From positions 1 through 36,189 of the IMG/VR virus record IMGVR_UViG_3300049043_000005: a DNA stretch of 36,189 nucleotides. One strand, given 5' to 3'. Position 1 is the stretch's first letter. The number at the start of each line of letters is the position of its first letter. The notes below the pieces were generated by a model, which worked only from the letters and a program-made list of their open reading frames with translations, was not told where the DNA came from and made no database searches. The stretch is from a virus. Positions 22,290 through 30,784 of the stretch are shown piece by piece. The translations under genes were made by a program, and so were the position numbers.

Positions 22290-23006
22290 CTATCTCCGAT
22301 ATTTGACCACCTTCTTAGCGATTGTTTTGGGTTGAGCAACAAATTGCTTACCCTGTTTTGTTGCCTTCGGCTTTAGCCTTGTTGGTCGCTGCTTTTTCTG
22401 CGGATGACAATGCAGACCAAGCCTTGCGTGGGAGATAGCGACGCTTACCCTCCGACGGCTTACCAGATGAAGTCGTCCAGTCTTGTTTGGTCCACTTGGA
22501 TAAACCTGTCTCCTTCTTGGGACCTTTGTATCCACCTCCAGCTTTCTTGTAGATGGATACCGCAAGCTGCATCGCTCTAGCGCTGTGCTTACCACCCATA
22601 CGCGCCTTGGCTTGAGCCTTGGCTTTCTCCCATAGAGACGGGTTTCGTCTTAGTTGCTACTTTACCACCATCTGCGTACTTCTTCAGCCCCCTCGTATAC
22701 TCTTGGGATTTCGGTGGCATCTTCTTGTCTGCACCTGGACCACCCCAGAAAGCCTTATCGGCCCAATAGGCTGCATCTCATCTTACCTTTAGCAATGTTC
22801 TTAGCGTGACGAGCTTTAAAAGACTTGCGGGCTTCAGGGCTGTAATTGTGCCCCATATTCTGGTCCCCAAAGCGGATAAGCTTTACGTTATCGCCCTCTT
22901 TTGCAAGAACGATACCCTTCTTCGTAGGGTGGCTAGGGGTTTTCTTCGGTCTGTTGACTCCCGCTAAGCCGTGCTTCTTGATAAGGTTCTTAATGCGGTT
23001 ATCCAT
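22290..23006 (-). CDS. DUF5872-like virion-associated basic protein (about 237 aa, indel-broken)
   Basis: Four pieces join after removing three inserted bases: an A near 22786 (restoring GKMSAAYWADKAFWGGPGADKK), a C near 22642 (restoring TKPSLWEKAKAQAKARMGGKHS) and a G near 22351 (restoring NKTGKQFVAQPKTIAKK). The result is 238 codons. The N-terminal 80 residues contain KLIRFGDQNMGHNYSPEARKSFKARH. The centre has a GLKKYADGGKV motif. The C-terminal half (YKKAGGGYKGPKK, LSKWTKQDWTTSSGK, RRYLPRKAWSALSSAEKAAT, GKQFVAQPKTIAKKV) matches, as I remember it, DUF5872, a domain also found in large DNA viruses of eukaryotes and in other phages. It is strongly basic overall and lies next to head genes, so binding to packaged DNA or to the capsid is possible. 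Function is unknown. Confidence 0.6.
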
Positions 23007-23007
23007 C

Positions 23008-23310
23008 TTATTTCAGTTCTGAGACGAAGTATTCGTGGAGTTCTTTGATGCTGTCCTTGAGGTGCTTGTTCTCTTTTTCGAGCTGTTTTACTTTGGCTGA
23101 ACTTGATTTAATCTTTAACCCATCCAGTTTTGCAACAGCTTGCTTGCTATCGAGTTCGTGGATGACGTGCTCAACACGTAGAGCCAATGTGTCGGCTGCT
23201 GTTTTAGTAGTACCACCGCAGCAAGGTTTCTTGGACTTTGCATTTAACGGTTCTTCAACGCAAGAATAAGAGCAAAGGCTTAAACAGATGGAGAGTAAGT
23301 ATTTCATCAT
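23008..23310 (-). CDS. Outer-membrane spanin-like lipoprotein, 100 aa
   Basis: The frame begins with a short basic start and hydrophobic signal peptide (MMKYLLSICLSLCSYSC), with a lipobox-like SYS|C that would leave a lipid-anchored Cys at residue 17. After a polar segment rich in Lys and Cys, residues 45-100 form a coiled coil (KVKQLEKENKHLKDSIKELHEYF). Its ATG overlaps the stop of the preceding gene (23307-23310), and that gene has the matching inner-membrane layout. Together they look like a two-component spanin (o-spanin partner), which would link inner and outer membranes and fuse them at lysis. An alternative is a virion lipoprotein. No homology is claimed, and the call rests on topology and pairing. 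Confidence 0.5.
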   Translation of the reverse strand: MMKYLLSICLSLCSYSCVEEPLNAKSKKPCCGGTTKTAADTLALRVEHVIHELDSKQAVAKLDGLKIKSSSAKVKQLEKENKHLKDSIKELHEYFVSELK

Positions 23311-23558
23311 TGTGCGTTAATAGACTCCAGTTTAATTAAGGCTCTTACTAGCAGGCTATCGCTCACCTTGAGCTTAGTCTCCAACACGCCAACCTTTTGC
23401 TCAAGTATTTCGACCTTCGTTCCACAAGCCTCAATCTGATGCTGGTAGTTGGTCTTGTTATCAAGATACAGATAACCTACACAGATGATGGTAAAGAATA
23501 GCATACCAGCAATGGGTTCCTTGGTAAACTTTTCAAGTACGGCAAGTAGTTCTCTCAT
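23307..23558 (-). CDS. Inner-membrane spanin-like coiled-coil protein, 83 aa
   Basis: Residues 1-15 are amphipathic and basic, residues 16-33 (IAGMLFFTIICVGYLYL) form one membrane helix, and residues 38-83 form a heptad-like coiled coil (KVEILEQKVGVLETKLKVSDSLLVRALIKL). This is the N-in, C-out arrangement of an i-spanin. It overlaps the lipoprotein gene downstream and the fibre-like gene upstream by 4 bases each, so it is tightly coupled in translation. It could also be a holin accessory. The distance of about 11 kb from the endolysin is unusual for a lysis cassette. Confidence 0.5.
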   Translation of the reverse strand: MRELLAVLEKFTKEPIAGMLFFTIICVGYLYLDNKTNYQHQIEACGTKVEILEQKVGVLETKLKVSDSLLVRALIKLESINAQ

Positions 23559-24103
23559 AAGACGTATGCTGCAAATGTTAATGTTTTAATGTCTATGGCG
23601 GTTGGGTCAGTTGAAATTGCATATATCTCAAATAGATTTCCATTACTTGCACTTACGAAAGCCTCACAGGATGCTGTATGAGCGTGGGTTCCCTGAAGAG
23701 TATCCTCCCATAATGATTGAGGTATTTCGACCCCATCTTGAGCAATCCAAAAAGAATACCTTCTGCTGTTTACTCCAGCAAAAGCCAACTGACAGGATAC
23801 CCTTAATTTCGCATTACTTCCCGTATATGTTATCCCGTAATCACTTGTATTAAATACGCTTCCATAGCCTGGACCAGCATCCATAGGTATATCGATTGGT
23901 GATGGGTTAGCATCACTAATCGCAAAAGATGCAGTCATGCTGATATATAAGGACACCATTCCTCGCTCCAATGTCAAAACATTACTGTCAGCAAAATCAC
24001 TAAACAACCCACCAACCCTTGCAGCGGTATTGGCATTTGGGGCCGTTTCATTTTGAACGGTGGCAGACTTTGTTAGTAATTGAGCTCTTGTTTGTACAGC
24101 CAT
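23555..24103 (-). CDS. Fibre or head-decoration protein candidate, 182 aa
   Basis: Intact frame. The N-terminus contains NANTAARVGGLFSDFADSNV, a short linker commonly seen at the attachment end of phage fibre proteins. The rest is beta-rich and resembles a jelly-roll of the C1q/TNF type (YGSVFNTSDYGITYTG, KLRVSCQLAFAGVNSRRYSFWIAQDGVEI, LFEIYAISTDPTAI). Start and stop overlap both neighbours (TAATG upstream, ATGA downstream). It lies between the portal block and the spanin pair. A short trimeric fibre or capsid decoration is inferred. No enzymatic motif was seen. Confidence 0.5.
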   Translation of the reverse strand: MAVQTRAQLLTKSATVQNETAPNANTAARVGGLFSDFADSNVLTLERGMVSLYISMTASFAISDANPSPIDIPMDAGPGYGSVFNTSDYGITYTGSNAKLRVSCQLAFAGVNSRRYSFWIAQDGVEIPQSLWEDTLQGTHAHTASCEAFVSASNGNLFEIYAISTDPTAIDIKTLTFAAYVL

Positions 24104-24297
24104 TATTCGAAGGTTAAGTCAAAGGTGTAATCGAATATACCTGCGGTTACCTGTTGGTCGTAAATAAGATTAAGTGTCCTTTGCGGTTGAAAGTTAAGCG
24201 AATACGTCTCCTGTGCAGGGATAGCAAACCATAGCGGTGGTGGCCCATCTGCTGCGGTTCTAATTATAATCGTAGTTTCAACAGTTGGCTTAATCAT
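24103..24297 (-). CDS. Small hypothetical protein, 64 aa
   Basis: Short frame with ATG at 24297 and a stop that overlaps the next gene's start. The sequence (MIKPTVETTIIIRTAADGPPPLWF, then YSLNFQPQRTLNLIYDQQ) is beta-rich with no charge clusters or membrane helix. It sits one base after the stop of the preceding gene. Tight overlaps and an unbroken frame support a real gene, perhaps a small structural subunit acting with the neighbouring fibre-like protein. Confidence 0.5.
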   Translation of the reverse strand: MIKPTVETTIIIRTAADGPPPLWFAIPAQETYSLNFQPQRTLNLIYDQQVTAGIFDYTFDLTFE

Positions 24298-24298
24298 A

Positions 24299-24675
24299 CT
24301 AAGTTATCGTTACGTCTTCATTGATTAGGAATGTCCCGTACAGCCAAGTTTGCACGAGGCTATCGGATGCCCTTGTGGTTTGAAGGTCATACACATATAG
24401 CCCAGAGTTTACAGCAGCCATTGTAGTGGAGGTTACTGTAACCGTTAGGACACCGCTTGCCGTCCCCGCAAAGACAAAGCCAGTTGCATTTGTTGGATAA
24501 CCGTGCCAGTGGCAGTGTCCGTTTCACGAACCTCCATCTTGTAGGTAAAGGCAGAGCCAGAAACATTGACAACGGAACCAGAGGAGTCCCTGACATTGAC
24601 AACCATCTTGAACGTGTCTCCACGTCTGCAAACAATGTCAACCCTTTGGGCTTGGTCTAGTCGTAATGTGCTCAT
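24299..24675 (-). CDS. Baseplate or fibre-like beta protein (about 125 aa, indel-broken)
   Basis: The first frame runs from the ATG at 24675 to about 24500. One missing base there leads into PTNATGFVFAGTASGVLTVTV and on to the TAG stop at 24299, giving 126 codons. The N-terminus (LRLDQAQRVDIVCRRGDTFKMVVNV, then YKMEVRET) resembles the N-terminal beta-sandwich of upper-baseplate (BppU-like) proteins that bind the tail or head. The C-terminus reads YVYDLQTTRASDSLVQTWLYG. The next gene starts within a few bases of this stop, so TAG is a genuine stop here. A structural role beside the portal is inferred. Confidence 0.5.
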
Positions 24676-24676
24676 T

Positions 24677-27138
24677 TTAAGATGGTTGTGTCATTTCTTG
24701 TTGGCCACCAAAGATACTATTCATAAGCTCTTCATCTGCAGACATCAGCTCCCCCCTCTCACCCTTCCTTTGGCTGATTAGCTTGGATTGCTCAATAGCT
24801 TGAGCCTTGACACGCTCATCCTTAGCCTTCTCCTTCTTGTCTTCGAGCTGTTCTCTAAACATCTTATCACCTTGAGTAATCATATTTCTCATATCCGCTT
24901 CCAATCTAGCTAACTCCATTTTAAGAGCATATTCCGTTTGAAGCAATTGGGCTTTTGCCTGCATTTCCAGTTGAATCTTTTGGGCCTCAAGTTGAGCTTG
25001 AGTCTGCAGCTCTTGAATCTTTGCTTGAGAGGCAACCATAGTGGTTTCTTGGTTGGCCTGTGCTTGCAGTTGACTATTTTGAGCAGCTAATTCGGAATTT
25101 TGCCGAACTCTCTTCTTTCTTCTGACAATTAACAGCATTTCAGCCTGGTCTACATCCTTTAATCTCCTAATAGCTATTGCATCTTCAAGGTCTATTTCCT
25201 TCTGAGCTAATGAGGCCTGAATGTTTGCTTCAAGATAAGCTTCATCTGTCTCATTCATTTCTGTGACCACCTTTACCCCGAAATTGTACATCGGTAAATC
25301 GGCAAAGGATGACAGAACCTCCATATTCGCTTTACCGATAGCATTCTCATATACCCTATAAATAACCGATTCCGTAGGGAGAATCTGAAGACACTTAATG
25401 ATGTCCTCGCAAACCTTCTCTGAACAGAACCATTGAAGAATGAGTAATGTCGTAGGTAGCGTTGTTTGAAGCGTCAATCGCTTGCTGACGAACACCAACC
25501 AAAGCATCGCCTTTCGGTGTAGAACCGTCGACAACCTCGTTAATGCCCGTGGTATCACGAATCATTCGCAGATAGTGGTTATATAAAGCTATAAGCTCAT
25601 TGATGTTCCGAATCTGATTCTCAATAGACCGAATTGGTGGGTTCTGAAAGCCACCCTCTGGATTCTTAGAGCGATAGTAGAACACACCAGTCTGCTCGTA
25701 GATATCTTGAATCTGCAGGGGCTGTAAGTCACCACCTTGACCAAGCTGCACGTTTTCAAGGCCCTCTACGTCAATAATAAGCCCATCAGGCTTGGCTTTA
25801 GCAATAGCTTGCTGAATCTTGAGGTGAGTAATCTGGAGTTGGTCAGCAAAGCCAATCACCGATGAAACCATTGACTTGGGCTGTAGTCTACGCATATTTA
25901 CAGCTACAGCGCTATAGGACATACGTGCCCTTGTAATGTCGTGAACATTCTTTGGCACATTTTTCTTCATCCCGTAAGCAAAAATCATATCGGTTCCAAG
26001 GACGTAAGTGCCCCCGTAAACCGTTGCATAGGACATCTTAAAGGGCTGCCTATCGTACACGCTTTCACGTGGTGGGGTGTACATAGCCCCCTTAAAGTAA
26101 AATCCCACATTACCGAACTTAGACTCCTTGCTCTCGTAGAACACGTTGTCAACGGACATAAACTCAAAGTCAAGCACCTCAACGATGTACTCGTCGTACC
26201 CGTAAATCATACGGTTTGTGTACCTATCGTAGTTTGAATAGCCGATTCTGCCTGGGTTGTTGGAGTATTTGTACTGAACATCCCTAGCAATCTTTTCGTA
26301 CTGCTCCTCAGTTAGCTCATCCCCTGCAATCCTTTTCAGCTCTTGAATGCTGAAGCCTTTTGATATGACCAGCGTAGGTAAGGTCCGCCATATTGGGGTC
26401 CTCTGTATAGGAGTGGACAAAGTAAGCTGGGTCAACATAATTCGTGGTAATCCCGTAATTAGGGTCATTTTCACGCTTTACAACAGCCATACCTAAAGCC
26501 ACAATGTCATTTACGCAACGTCTAAAAACGCCATCGTTAAAATCATTCCATTCAAGAGTTAAGTTTGTAGCAATCTGTGAAGCTATCTCCGCATTGGTCT
26601 TTATGTTGTTTTCAAGGAATATCTCGGCTTCTTCTGGGGTTTCTGGGATGTTATTATCGTCAACTCCAGTATTAACACCAGCCTGATTTGCCATTTGAAT
26701 AAGTTCCTTATTTTGAACTTGAAACTTAACTTTAGCTTTCTGTTTTTCCTTTTCTGAAATAGAAAGTGGGTCAACAGCCTCCACATTAGGGTAGGGCTTG
26801 CGTCCTAGAATCTTGTTAACGACAATGCGAACAAACTTAGGAACGATGGGGACTGGGGACCAGTCGATGTTAATCAAAGAACCATCCCCGTTGTTGGGGT
26901 CCAACGATGTGAGAATCTGCTTGTAGATAGCAACATCTTGGGTTCCGTTGGCGTAATCCCTGTTCCTTTCAAACTCCCCGTATCGCCTAGCAAACGCACT
27001 CTGTGCGTCATCAGTTCTACCCCATTGGCCTTCAATGGCCCTTGCATACTTTAAACCGTACTCTTTGGTCTGCTTCGCCTCTGTCGGAGCTAACGGATTA
27101 GGGAAGTTCCCACTAGGGAAGTTTATATTTTTAGCCAT
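24677..27138 (-). CDS. Portal protein (about 819 aa, indel-broken)
   Basis: Three frames join with one extra base each near 26355 (an A-run, restoring AGHIKGFSIQELKRI) and near 25420 (restoring the run into EKVCEDIIKCLQILP). The 2462 nt minus two give 820 codons. The N-terminal part (ALEDKG-like helices, NGTQDVAIYKQIL, VPIVPKFVRIVVNKILGRK) and the crown or clip regions fit large portal proteins of Bacteroidota podoviruses. The segment IENQIRNINELIALYNHYLRMIRDTTGINEVVDG is the long stem helix that portals share. The last 200 residues form a Gln/Ala/Lys-rich coiled coil (LQTQAQLEAQKIQLEMQAKAQ), a barrel or crown extension. It lies directly after the terminase gene with its own promoter box at 27164-27171. 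Confidence 0.8.
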
Positions 27139-27163
27139 TCCTTTCGATTGGTCAATTTGGCTA

Positions 27164-27171
27164 CAAATATA
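27164..27171 (-). promoter_or_regulatory. Bacteroidota-type -7 promoter box before the portal gene
   Basis: The minus strand reads TATATTTG, 25 bases upstream of the portal ATG (27138) and within the 48-base gap after the terminase stop. It has no good TTTG at -33. Confidence 0.5.
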
Positions 27172-27186
27172 CTCAAAATCCTTTGA

Positions 27187-29316
27187 TTATAAGCGAGTTA
27201 TGGGTTTGTGCTTCCTGAAGAATATTTTCTCTGACAAATCGGCTTTTGGTTTAGCCACTTTGTACTTTTGAGCTGCCAAAAGGGCAAGACCTGAAGATAT
27301 CGTTAAGTCGTACTTGGTCCTGTCGTCCACTTTGAAGTTAATCCAGTCCTCAAGAGTCCTTTCCAGATACATCTTCCCGTAGTTGCCTGAGTCATCGTTG
27401 ATGCCTACGTGCTCGTGGATGTACGACTCAATGGCCTGTGCGTGAGCCTGGATAACATCCTGACTATTAGATGGAATCCCCTTGGTTTTTATATTTGCAT
27501 TACTATGTGGAGCCCTGAGATGTTCTGGTCTGTCAAGGACGAACCCGTCGTAGCCTCGTGCCTCAAAGTATCGGACAATCCCATATTTATTGTTTTCAAT
27601 GAGCAATGGGTATCCGAAGAATACGGCAGCCTGGAGGATGTCCTCATAGAAAATCCTCGCAAGAGGTGGCCTCTCTGCGTATTCGGCAACAAACAGGTTG
27701 GATGGGTGCTCAATATTGAATTTGTTGAATAGGTGACAGGCTCCCTTAGAGCCCCTACCGTCCATCGTATTGTCAATATCGTAGGAGTCAACCCCACCGC
27801 AGCCTATAAGCTCATTCCCTGGATACCACTTCCCGTTCCTCGTTACCTTGTTGTTTCTCAGATGAGCTGGAGGTAGCCAAGAAACCCTCCACTTTCCGTT
27901 CTCGCTAGCAGACCAAACAACCTCGCTGTCCTGTATCCCGTCCTTCCAAACGAAGTTACCCCTAATCACAGGCTCTGGGTAGAGCTCTCTGTTGTACTGC
28001 AACTGCTCGTAAATCTTACCGATGTTGAAGTGCGAAGACTTTGTGGATTCCCTGAATGCCTCGTCGATGGTCCAAGGGAACTGCCTGATAACCTCGTTGA
28101 GCTCGTATCCATCCTTGCTAAGCGCTTTTCTTTCGTTTGACAGGTAAACCTTTGAGCCAGTGTTCACAAAGTCCCCATCCATCGTCCTGATAGCGTGCTT
28201 GGGCTTTTCGATGATAGGCTTACCGTATGGGTCAAAAAAGCCTTCTAAGGCCTCGTAGGCGGGGATAAAGATGCGGTATAGCCCAGACTTCGTCCTACCG
28301 TTTTCGTTGCGTTCTAGAGGGTCTGAGTCGTTGTAGAGCTTACGGAAGTTTGCACCCCCTTTGTCCAACTGGTTAACCGTGCTACCCACTAGAGCCTTAC
28401 CGACAATCTTCTTACCGACAATCAGACAGGTTCTGTGGATTCGCCACACCTCCGTGATGTCCATCGGGTTTTCCCACTTCCCTGCTTCATCCAAATACAA
28501 CAGATGGAGCTTTTCACCGTCGTAGGCGTTTGAGGTTGTGTTTTTCCAGTTGATAACCGTATCCAAGGCTTCTGTCTTACCGATAGTCTTGTTGGTTTTT
28601 GTGATTCTCCTAGCAGGTTCTCTAAAGGCTAGCTCCATCCTTGGGTTGGTTGTACCGTCTTGGATGGGTTTAAAGAAGAACGGATAGCCACGATACATTG
28701 GAAGCACCTTCTTCATAAAGATGTTTTCCTGAGCATCCTTACCTGTCTTGGACATAATACCAAGAACCTTGTTGGAGATGGATGTCCCCTCGTTAACCGT
28801 GATTGCTGAGCTTATATTCGTGTACCCACTACGACGGCATTTAACGTATAGCTGCCCTAAGCATCTAGGGTCCACAAAACAAGCCTTTGCGTGGATAAAT
28901 AGTTTTCTTTGAAACTCAAGGTATCCCCCATAACCAATATCCATCTGGCTCCATTGTAGGAGCATATAGTGGTCCCCTGTTATGTAGGTGGGCTCCCCGT
29001 TGTTGTAGAACCACACCCCGTTTCTGCGCCTTTCAAACTCTTGTTTGATGTAGGGGGAGTATTTATCCTTGAATTCCTTGGGCTGTTGGTTCCACTCGTC
29101 CATCGAGCGAATCTTCTCTAGTTCCCTAGGAACGTCTAATCGTTTCCATTTCTGGTCTTTTTGCGGAAGATTCCGAAATAGAATCTTACTTTTTTCAATC
29201 TGTTTAGGGAGTTGGATGATAAGTTCTGCAATCTCAACGATTTCCCCAGCAGTATCGTCAGGGCAAATGTTGACGACAGGCTCCTTGAAACCTTTGACAT
29301 TCTTTAATCCAGCCAT
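27187..29316 (-). CDS. terL: Terminase large subunit (packaging ATPase and nuclease), 709 aa
   Basis: Intact frame, the longest unbroken gene in the window. The ATPase half has an adenine-binding-like stretch (YMLLQWSQMD), a degenerate Walker A (KCRRSGYTN, about residue 160) and a clear Walker B (LLYLDEAGKWE, about residue 275). The C-terminal nuclease half begins with GCGGVDSYDID (about residue 505), whose Asp residues fit an RNase H-like active site, followed by FGYPLLIENN with the second acidic residue. The Walker A lacking the usual GK(S/T) is common in crAss-like and related terminases. The start overlaps the previous stop (TAATG). It cuts concatemeric DNA and pumps it through the portal encoded next door. 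Confidence 0.9.
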   Translation of the reverse strand: MAGLKNVKGFKEPVVNICPDDTAGEIVEIAELIIQLPKQIEKSKILFRNLPQKDQKWKRLDVPRELEKIRSMDEWNQQPKEFKDKYSPYIKQEFERRRNGVWFYNNGEPTYITGDHYMLLQWSQMDIGYGGYLEFQRKLFIHAKACFVDPRCLGQLYVKCRRSGYTNISSAITVNEGTSISNKVLGIMSKTGKDAQENIFMKKVLPMYRGYPFFFKPIQDGTTNPRMELAFREPARRITKTNKTIGKTEALDTVINWKNTTSNAYDGEKLHLLYLDEAGKWENPMDITEVWRIHRTCLIVGKKIVGKALVGSTVNQLDKGGANFRKLYNDSDPLERNENGRTKSGLYRIFIPAYEALEGFFDPYGKPIIEKPKHAIRTMDGDFVNTGSKVYLSNERKALSKDGYELNEVIRQFPWTIDEAFRESTKSSHFNIGKIYEQLQYNRELYPEPVIRGNFVWKDGIQDSEVVWSASENGKWRVSWLPPAHLRNNKVTRNGKWYPGNELIGCGGVDSYDIDNTMDGRGSKGACHLFNKFNIEHPSNLFVAEYAERPPLARIFYEDILQAAVFFGYPLLIENNKYGIVRYFEARGYDGFVLDRPEHLRAPHSNANIKTKGIPSNSQDVIQAHAQAIESYIHEHVGINDDSGNYGKMYLERTLEDWINFKVDDRTKYDLTISSGLALLAAQKYKVAKPKADLSEKIFFRKHKPITRL

Positions 29317-29609
29317 TACTTAGCGAATTCTTCTGCAAAGCCACTTGAATAGTCGGACTCTTGCTCAAGCTCACCATCCTCCCTCAGTGAGGATATCATC
29401 TCCTCAATCTTCTGCCTCTCTTGCAACAGCTCTCTAGCGTCTGTAACCGTTTGCTTAATCGCAGACAATTCAGCCTTTCTTGCTGCCCCAACAAGCTCCT
29501 GGGGGATAGGCTTACGCACCTCTTCAATAAGATTGGTGATGGCGTGCTCCATCGATGTCAGAAGCTGTTGAGCGGCCTCAATGGTCGAGAACTTAGGCTT
29601 TTTCTGCAT
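29316..29609 (-). CDS. Small helical protein upstream of terL, terminase small subunit candidate (97 aa)
   Basis: A longer frame exists, but the better start is the ATG at 29609 (MQKKPKFSTIEAAQQLL). It lies within the end of the GroES-like gene and avoids the Arg-rich out-of-frame extension. The protein is almost all helix, with a coiled-coil stretch (LVGAARKAELSAIKQTVTDARELLQERQKIEEMI) and an acidic tail. It overlaps the terL start by a TAATG. Position and helical content fit a terminase small subunit, but no helix-turn-helix is obvious. A GroES-operon or scaffold helper is also possible. Confidence 0.45.
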   Translation of the reverse strand: MQKKPKFSTIEAAQQLLTSMEHAITNLIEEVRKPIPQELVGAARKAELSAIKQTVTDARELLQERQKIEEMISSLREDGELEQESDYSSGFAEEFAK

Positions 29610-30180
29610 ACAGAATGTCATCAATACGCATCCTGTAAACGGTTTCCCCTTCGAGCTCCATCTCGTAGTCTGCGTTGTTTGCGAAGTAAACCTTGTCCCC
29701 TTTCTTGATTCCCTCCCTGTCAAGTTCGTCGGATTCGTACAGAATCGTAGCGATATTCTTCTTGACAGATGGTTGTAACAAGATAATCCCGCTATTAGTC
29801 TTCTCCCCTTCCTCCTTCTCAATCCCTACAAACACCCAATCCGAAAAAAGCCTAAGCTGACCGTTCCTCTTGTAGGCATAGGCCTGAGTGCCGTGGCCCC
29901 CTGTCTTGCTGTATCTTACGAGGTACAGGTTCTTACCTATTTCAGCCCTTGCGTCAAGAACGACGTGGTGGTGGAAATAGAGTATGTCCCCGACACGAAC
30001 AGGAGTCTCGTGCTTTAATGGTACTCCAACGACCTCCCCGTAGCAGTATCTGTTCTCGAACTCCCTAAACTTGCTTTCAAGGTAGAACTCCTTTCCAGCC
30101 ATCTTAAAGGTGTCTTTGAACTTCTTTGGTAGCTTAACCAAGAAGTCGTGTACAGGGGTTATCTTAGAATTTGCAGTCAT
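29593..30180 (-). CDS. GroES-like co-chaperonin candidate, 195 aa
   Basis: The ATG at 30180 is preferred over a TTG two codons earlier. Two parts resemble the GroES (Cpn10) fold. The first is residues about 8-80: ITPVHDFLVKLPKKF, then YGEVVGVPLKHETPVRVGDILYF. The second is near the C-terminus: SGIILLQPSVKK, then GIKKGDKVYFANNADYEM and YRMRIDDILYA. These fit the order beta-strand, GII(V/L) loop, V(K/R)xGDxVxF and a final DIL strand found in GroES. Known parallel: T4 gp31 is a phage GroES needed for folding of the capsid protein. Gene order beside terL, and a capsid gene downstream, support a similar role here. At 195 residues it is about twice the usual length, as if the domain is enlarged or duplicated. 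Confidence 0.55.
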   Translation of the reverse strand: MTANSKITPVHDFLVKLPKKFKDTFKMAGKEFYLESKFREFENRYCYGEVVGVPLKHETPVRVGDILYFHHHVVLDARAEIGKNLYLVRYSKTGGHGTQAYAYKRNGQLRLFSDWVFVGIEKEEGEKTNSGIILLQPSVKKNIATILYESDELDREGIKKGDKVYFANNADYEMELEGETVYRMRIDDILYAEKA

Positions 30181-30373
30181 ATTCAACGATTACAGGCATA
30201 TTCTTGATGCTTTTCCAGTGCAAAGTCCCCTCAGTATTCTCAATAAATATCTCAAAGCGGTCCCCTTCGTCGTTTTCAACGATAGCCACTACCTGGCCTC
30301 CACCAGCTGGCATACCGATAAAGTAAGCCATAGCGTCTTTAGGGTTTACACCGATAATAATCTTGCGTATCAT
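30164..30373 (-). CDS. Small conserved phage protein, 69 aa
   Basis: ATG at 30373 with the frame MIRKIIIGVNPKDAMAYFIGMPAGGGQVVAI, ending EYDCKF. It is intact, starts one base after the preceding gene's stop, and overlaps the GroES-like gene start. I recall similar short proteins with 'NPKDAMAY' and an 'ENTEGTLHWKSI' segment in flavobacterial phages, function unknown. It was hidden as the tail of a longer fused frame that runs through an upstream indel. Confidence 0.55.
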   Translation of the reverse strand: MIRKIIIGVNPKDAMAYFIGMPAGGGQVVAIVENDEGDRFEIFIENTEGTLHWKSIKNMPVIVEYDCKF

Positions 30374-30374
30374 A

Positions 30375-30751
30375 TCAATTAAGGTTAATCCAGTCAGAGG
30401 CCGTTGTAGAGCCTTTTTCTGGGGGAGTCTTACGCATAATGCGTTCCTTTCTTCTTTAGCCATCTCACTTGAGTGGGCGTAGTACACGTTGTCTAGAATC
30501 TCCTCTAGCTCATCTTCATCCGTTACATTTGTAGCGTAGAATACGTCAATCTTAGCCTCTTCTTCAGGAAGTGGGTTAATGAGCTTTTCAATCTCGTCTT
30601 GCTCTTCGTTTTCAAAGTCGATGTCTTTGATACCTATTGCGTTCACGTAGAACGAGCCTGGACCAGCCCCGTACTTGATTAGGAGGGCTTGGATTTGGTT
30701 GTTGAGGGACTTGAACTCCTTGGTGAAGTCCTTTACTTGCTTTCTAGTCAT
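30375..30751 (-). CDS. Hypothetical acidic protein, first gene of the leftward late operon (about 125 aa, indel-broken)
   Basis: The start is the ATG at 30751 (MTRKQVKDFTKEFKSLNNQIQ), next to a promoter box. A missing base near 30440 moves the end into RIMRKTPPEKGSTTASDWINLN and a TGA at 30375. The corrected length is 126 codons. It is highly acidic in the middle (DFENEEQDEIEKLINPLPEEE, DEDELEEIL) with a helical N-terminus. No domain is recognised. It shares an overlapping promoter region with the plus-strand gene, so it may be co-regulated with that gene in the opposite direction. Confidence 0.5.
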
Positions 30752-30757
30752 ATGAAT

Positions 30758-30765
30758 TAAATTTG
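30758..30765 (+). promoter_or_regulatory. Bacteroidota-type promoter for the plus-strand gene
   Basis: TAAATTTG matches TAnnTTTG, with TTG at 30737-30739 giving an 18-base spacer close to the expected -33 position. It lies 19 bases upstream of the ATG at 30785. Confidence 0.55.
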
Positions 30766-30767
30766 CA

Positions 30768-30775
30768 CAAATATA
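30768..30775 (-). promoter_or_regulatory. Opposed -7 promoter box for the leftward operon
   Basis: The minus strand reads TATATTTG, facing the plus-strand box across two bases (CA). Together they form a near-perfect dyad TAAATTTG-CA-CAAATATA. Predicted start points overlap, so initiation in one direction may hinder the other. Confidence 0.55.
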
Positions 30776-30784
30776 CTTCAATAA

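Noticed and set aside
25941-26237. Plus-strand frames across the portal and terminase genes (for example also 27409-27732)
   Set aside because: They are antisense shadows of strong minus-strand genes with no gene-like context.
22290-27138. Programmed ribosomal frameshifts in capsid, scaffold and portal genes
   Set aside because: Breaks occur in both directions, several per gene, without a common slippery heptamer. A nanopore adapter at the window end gives a simpler cause.
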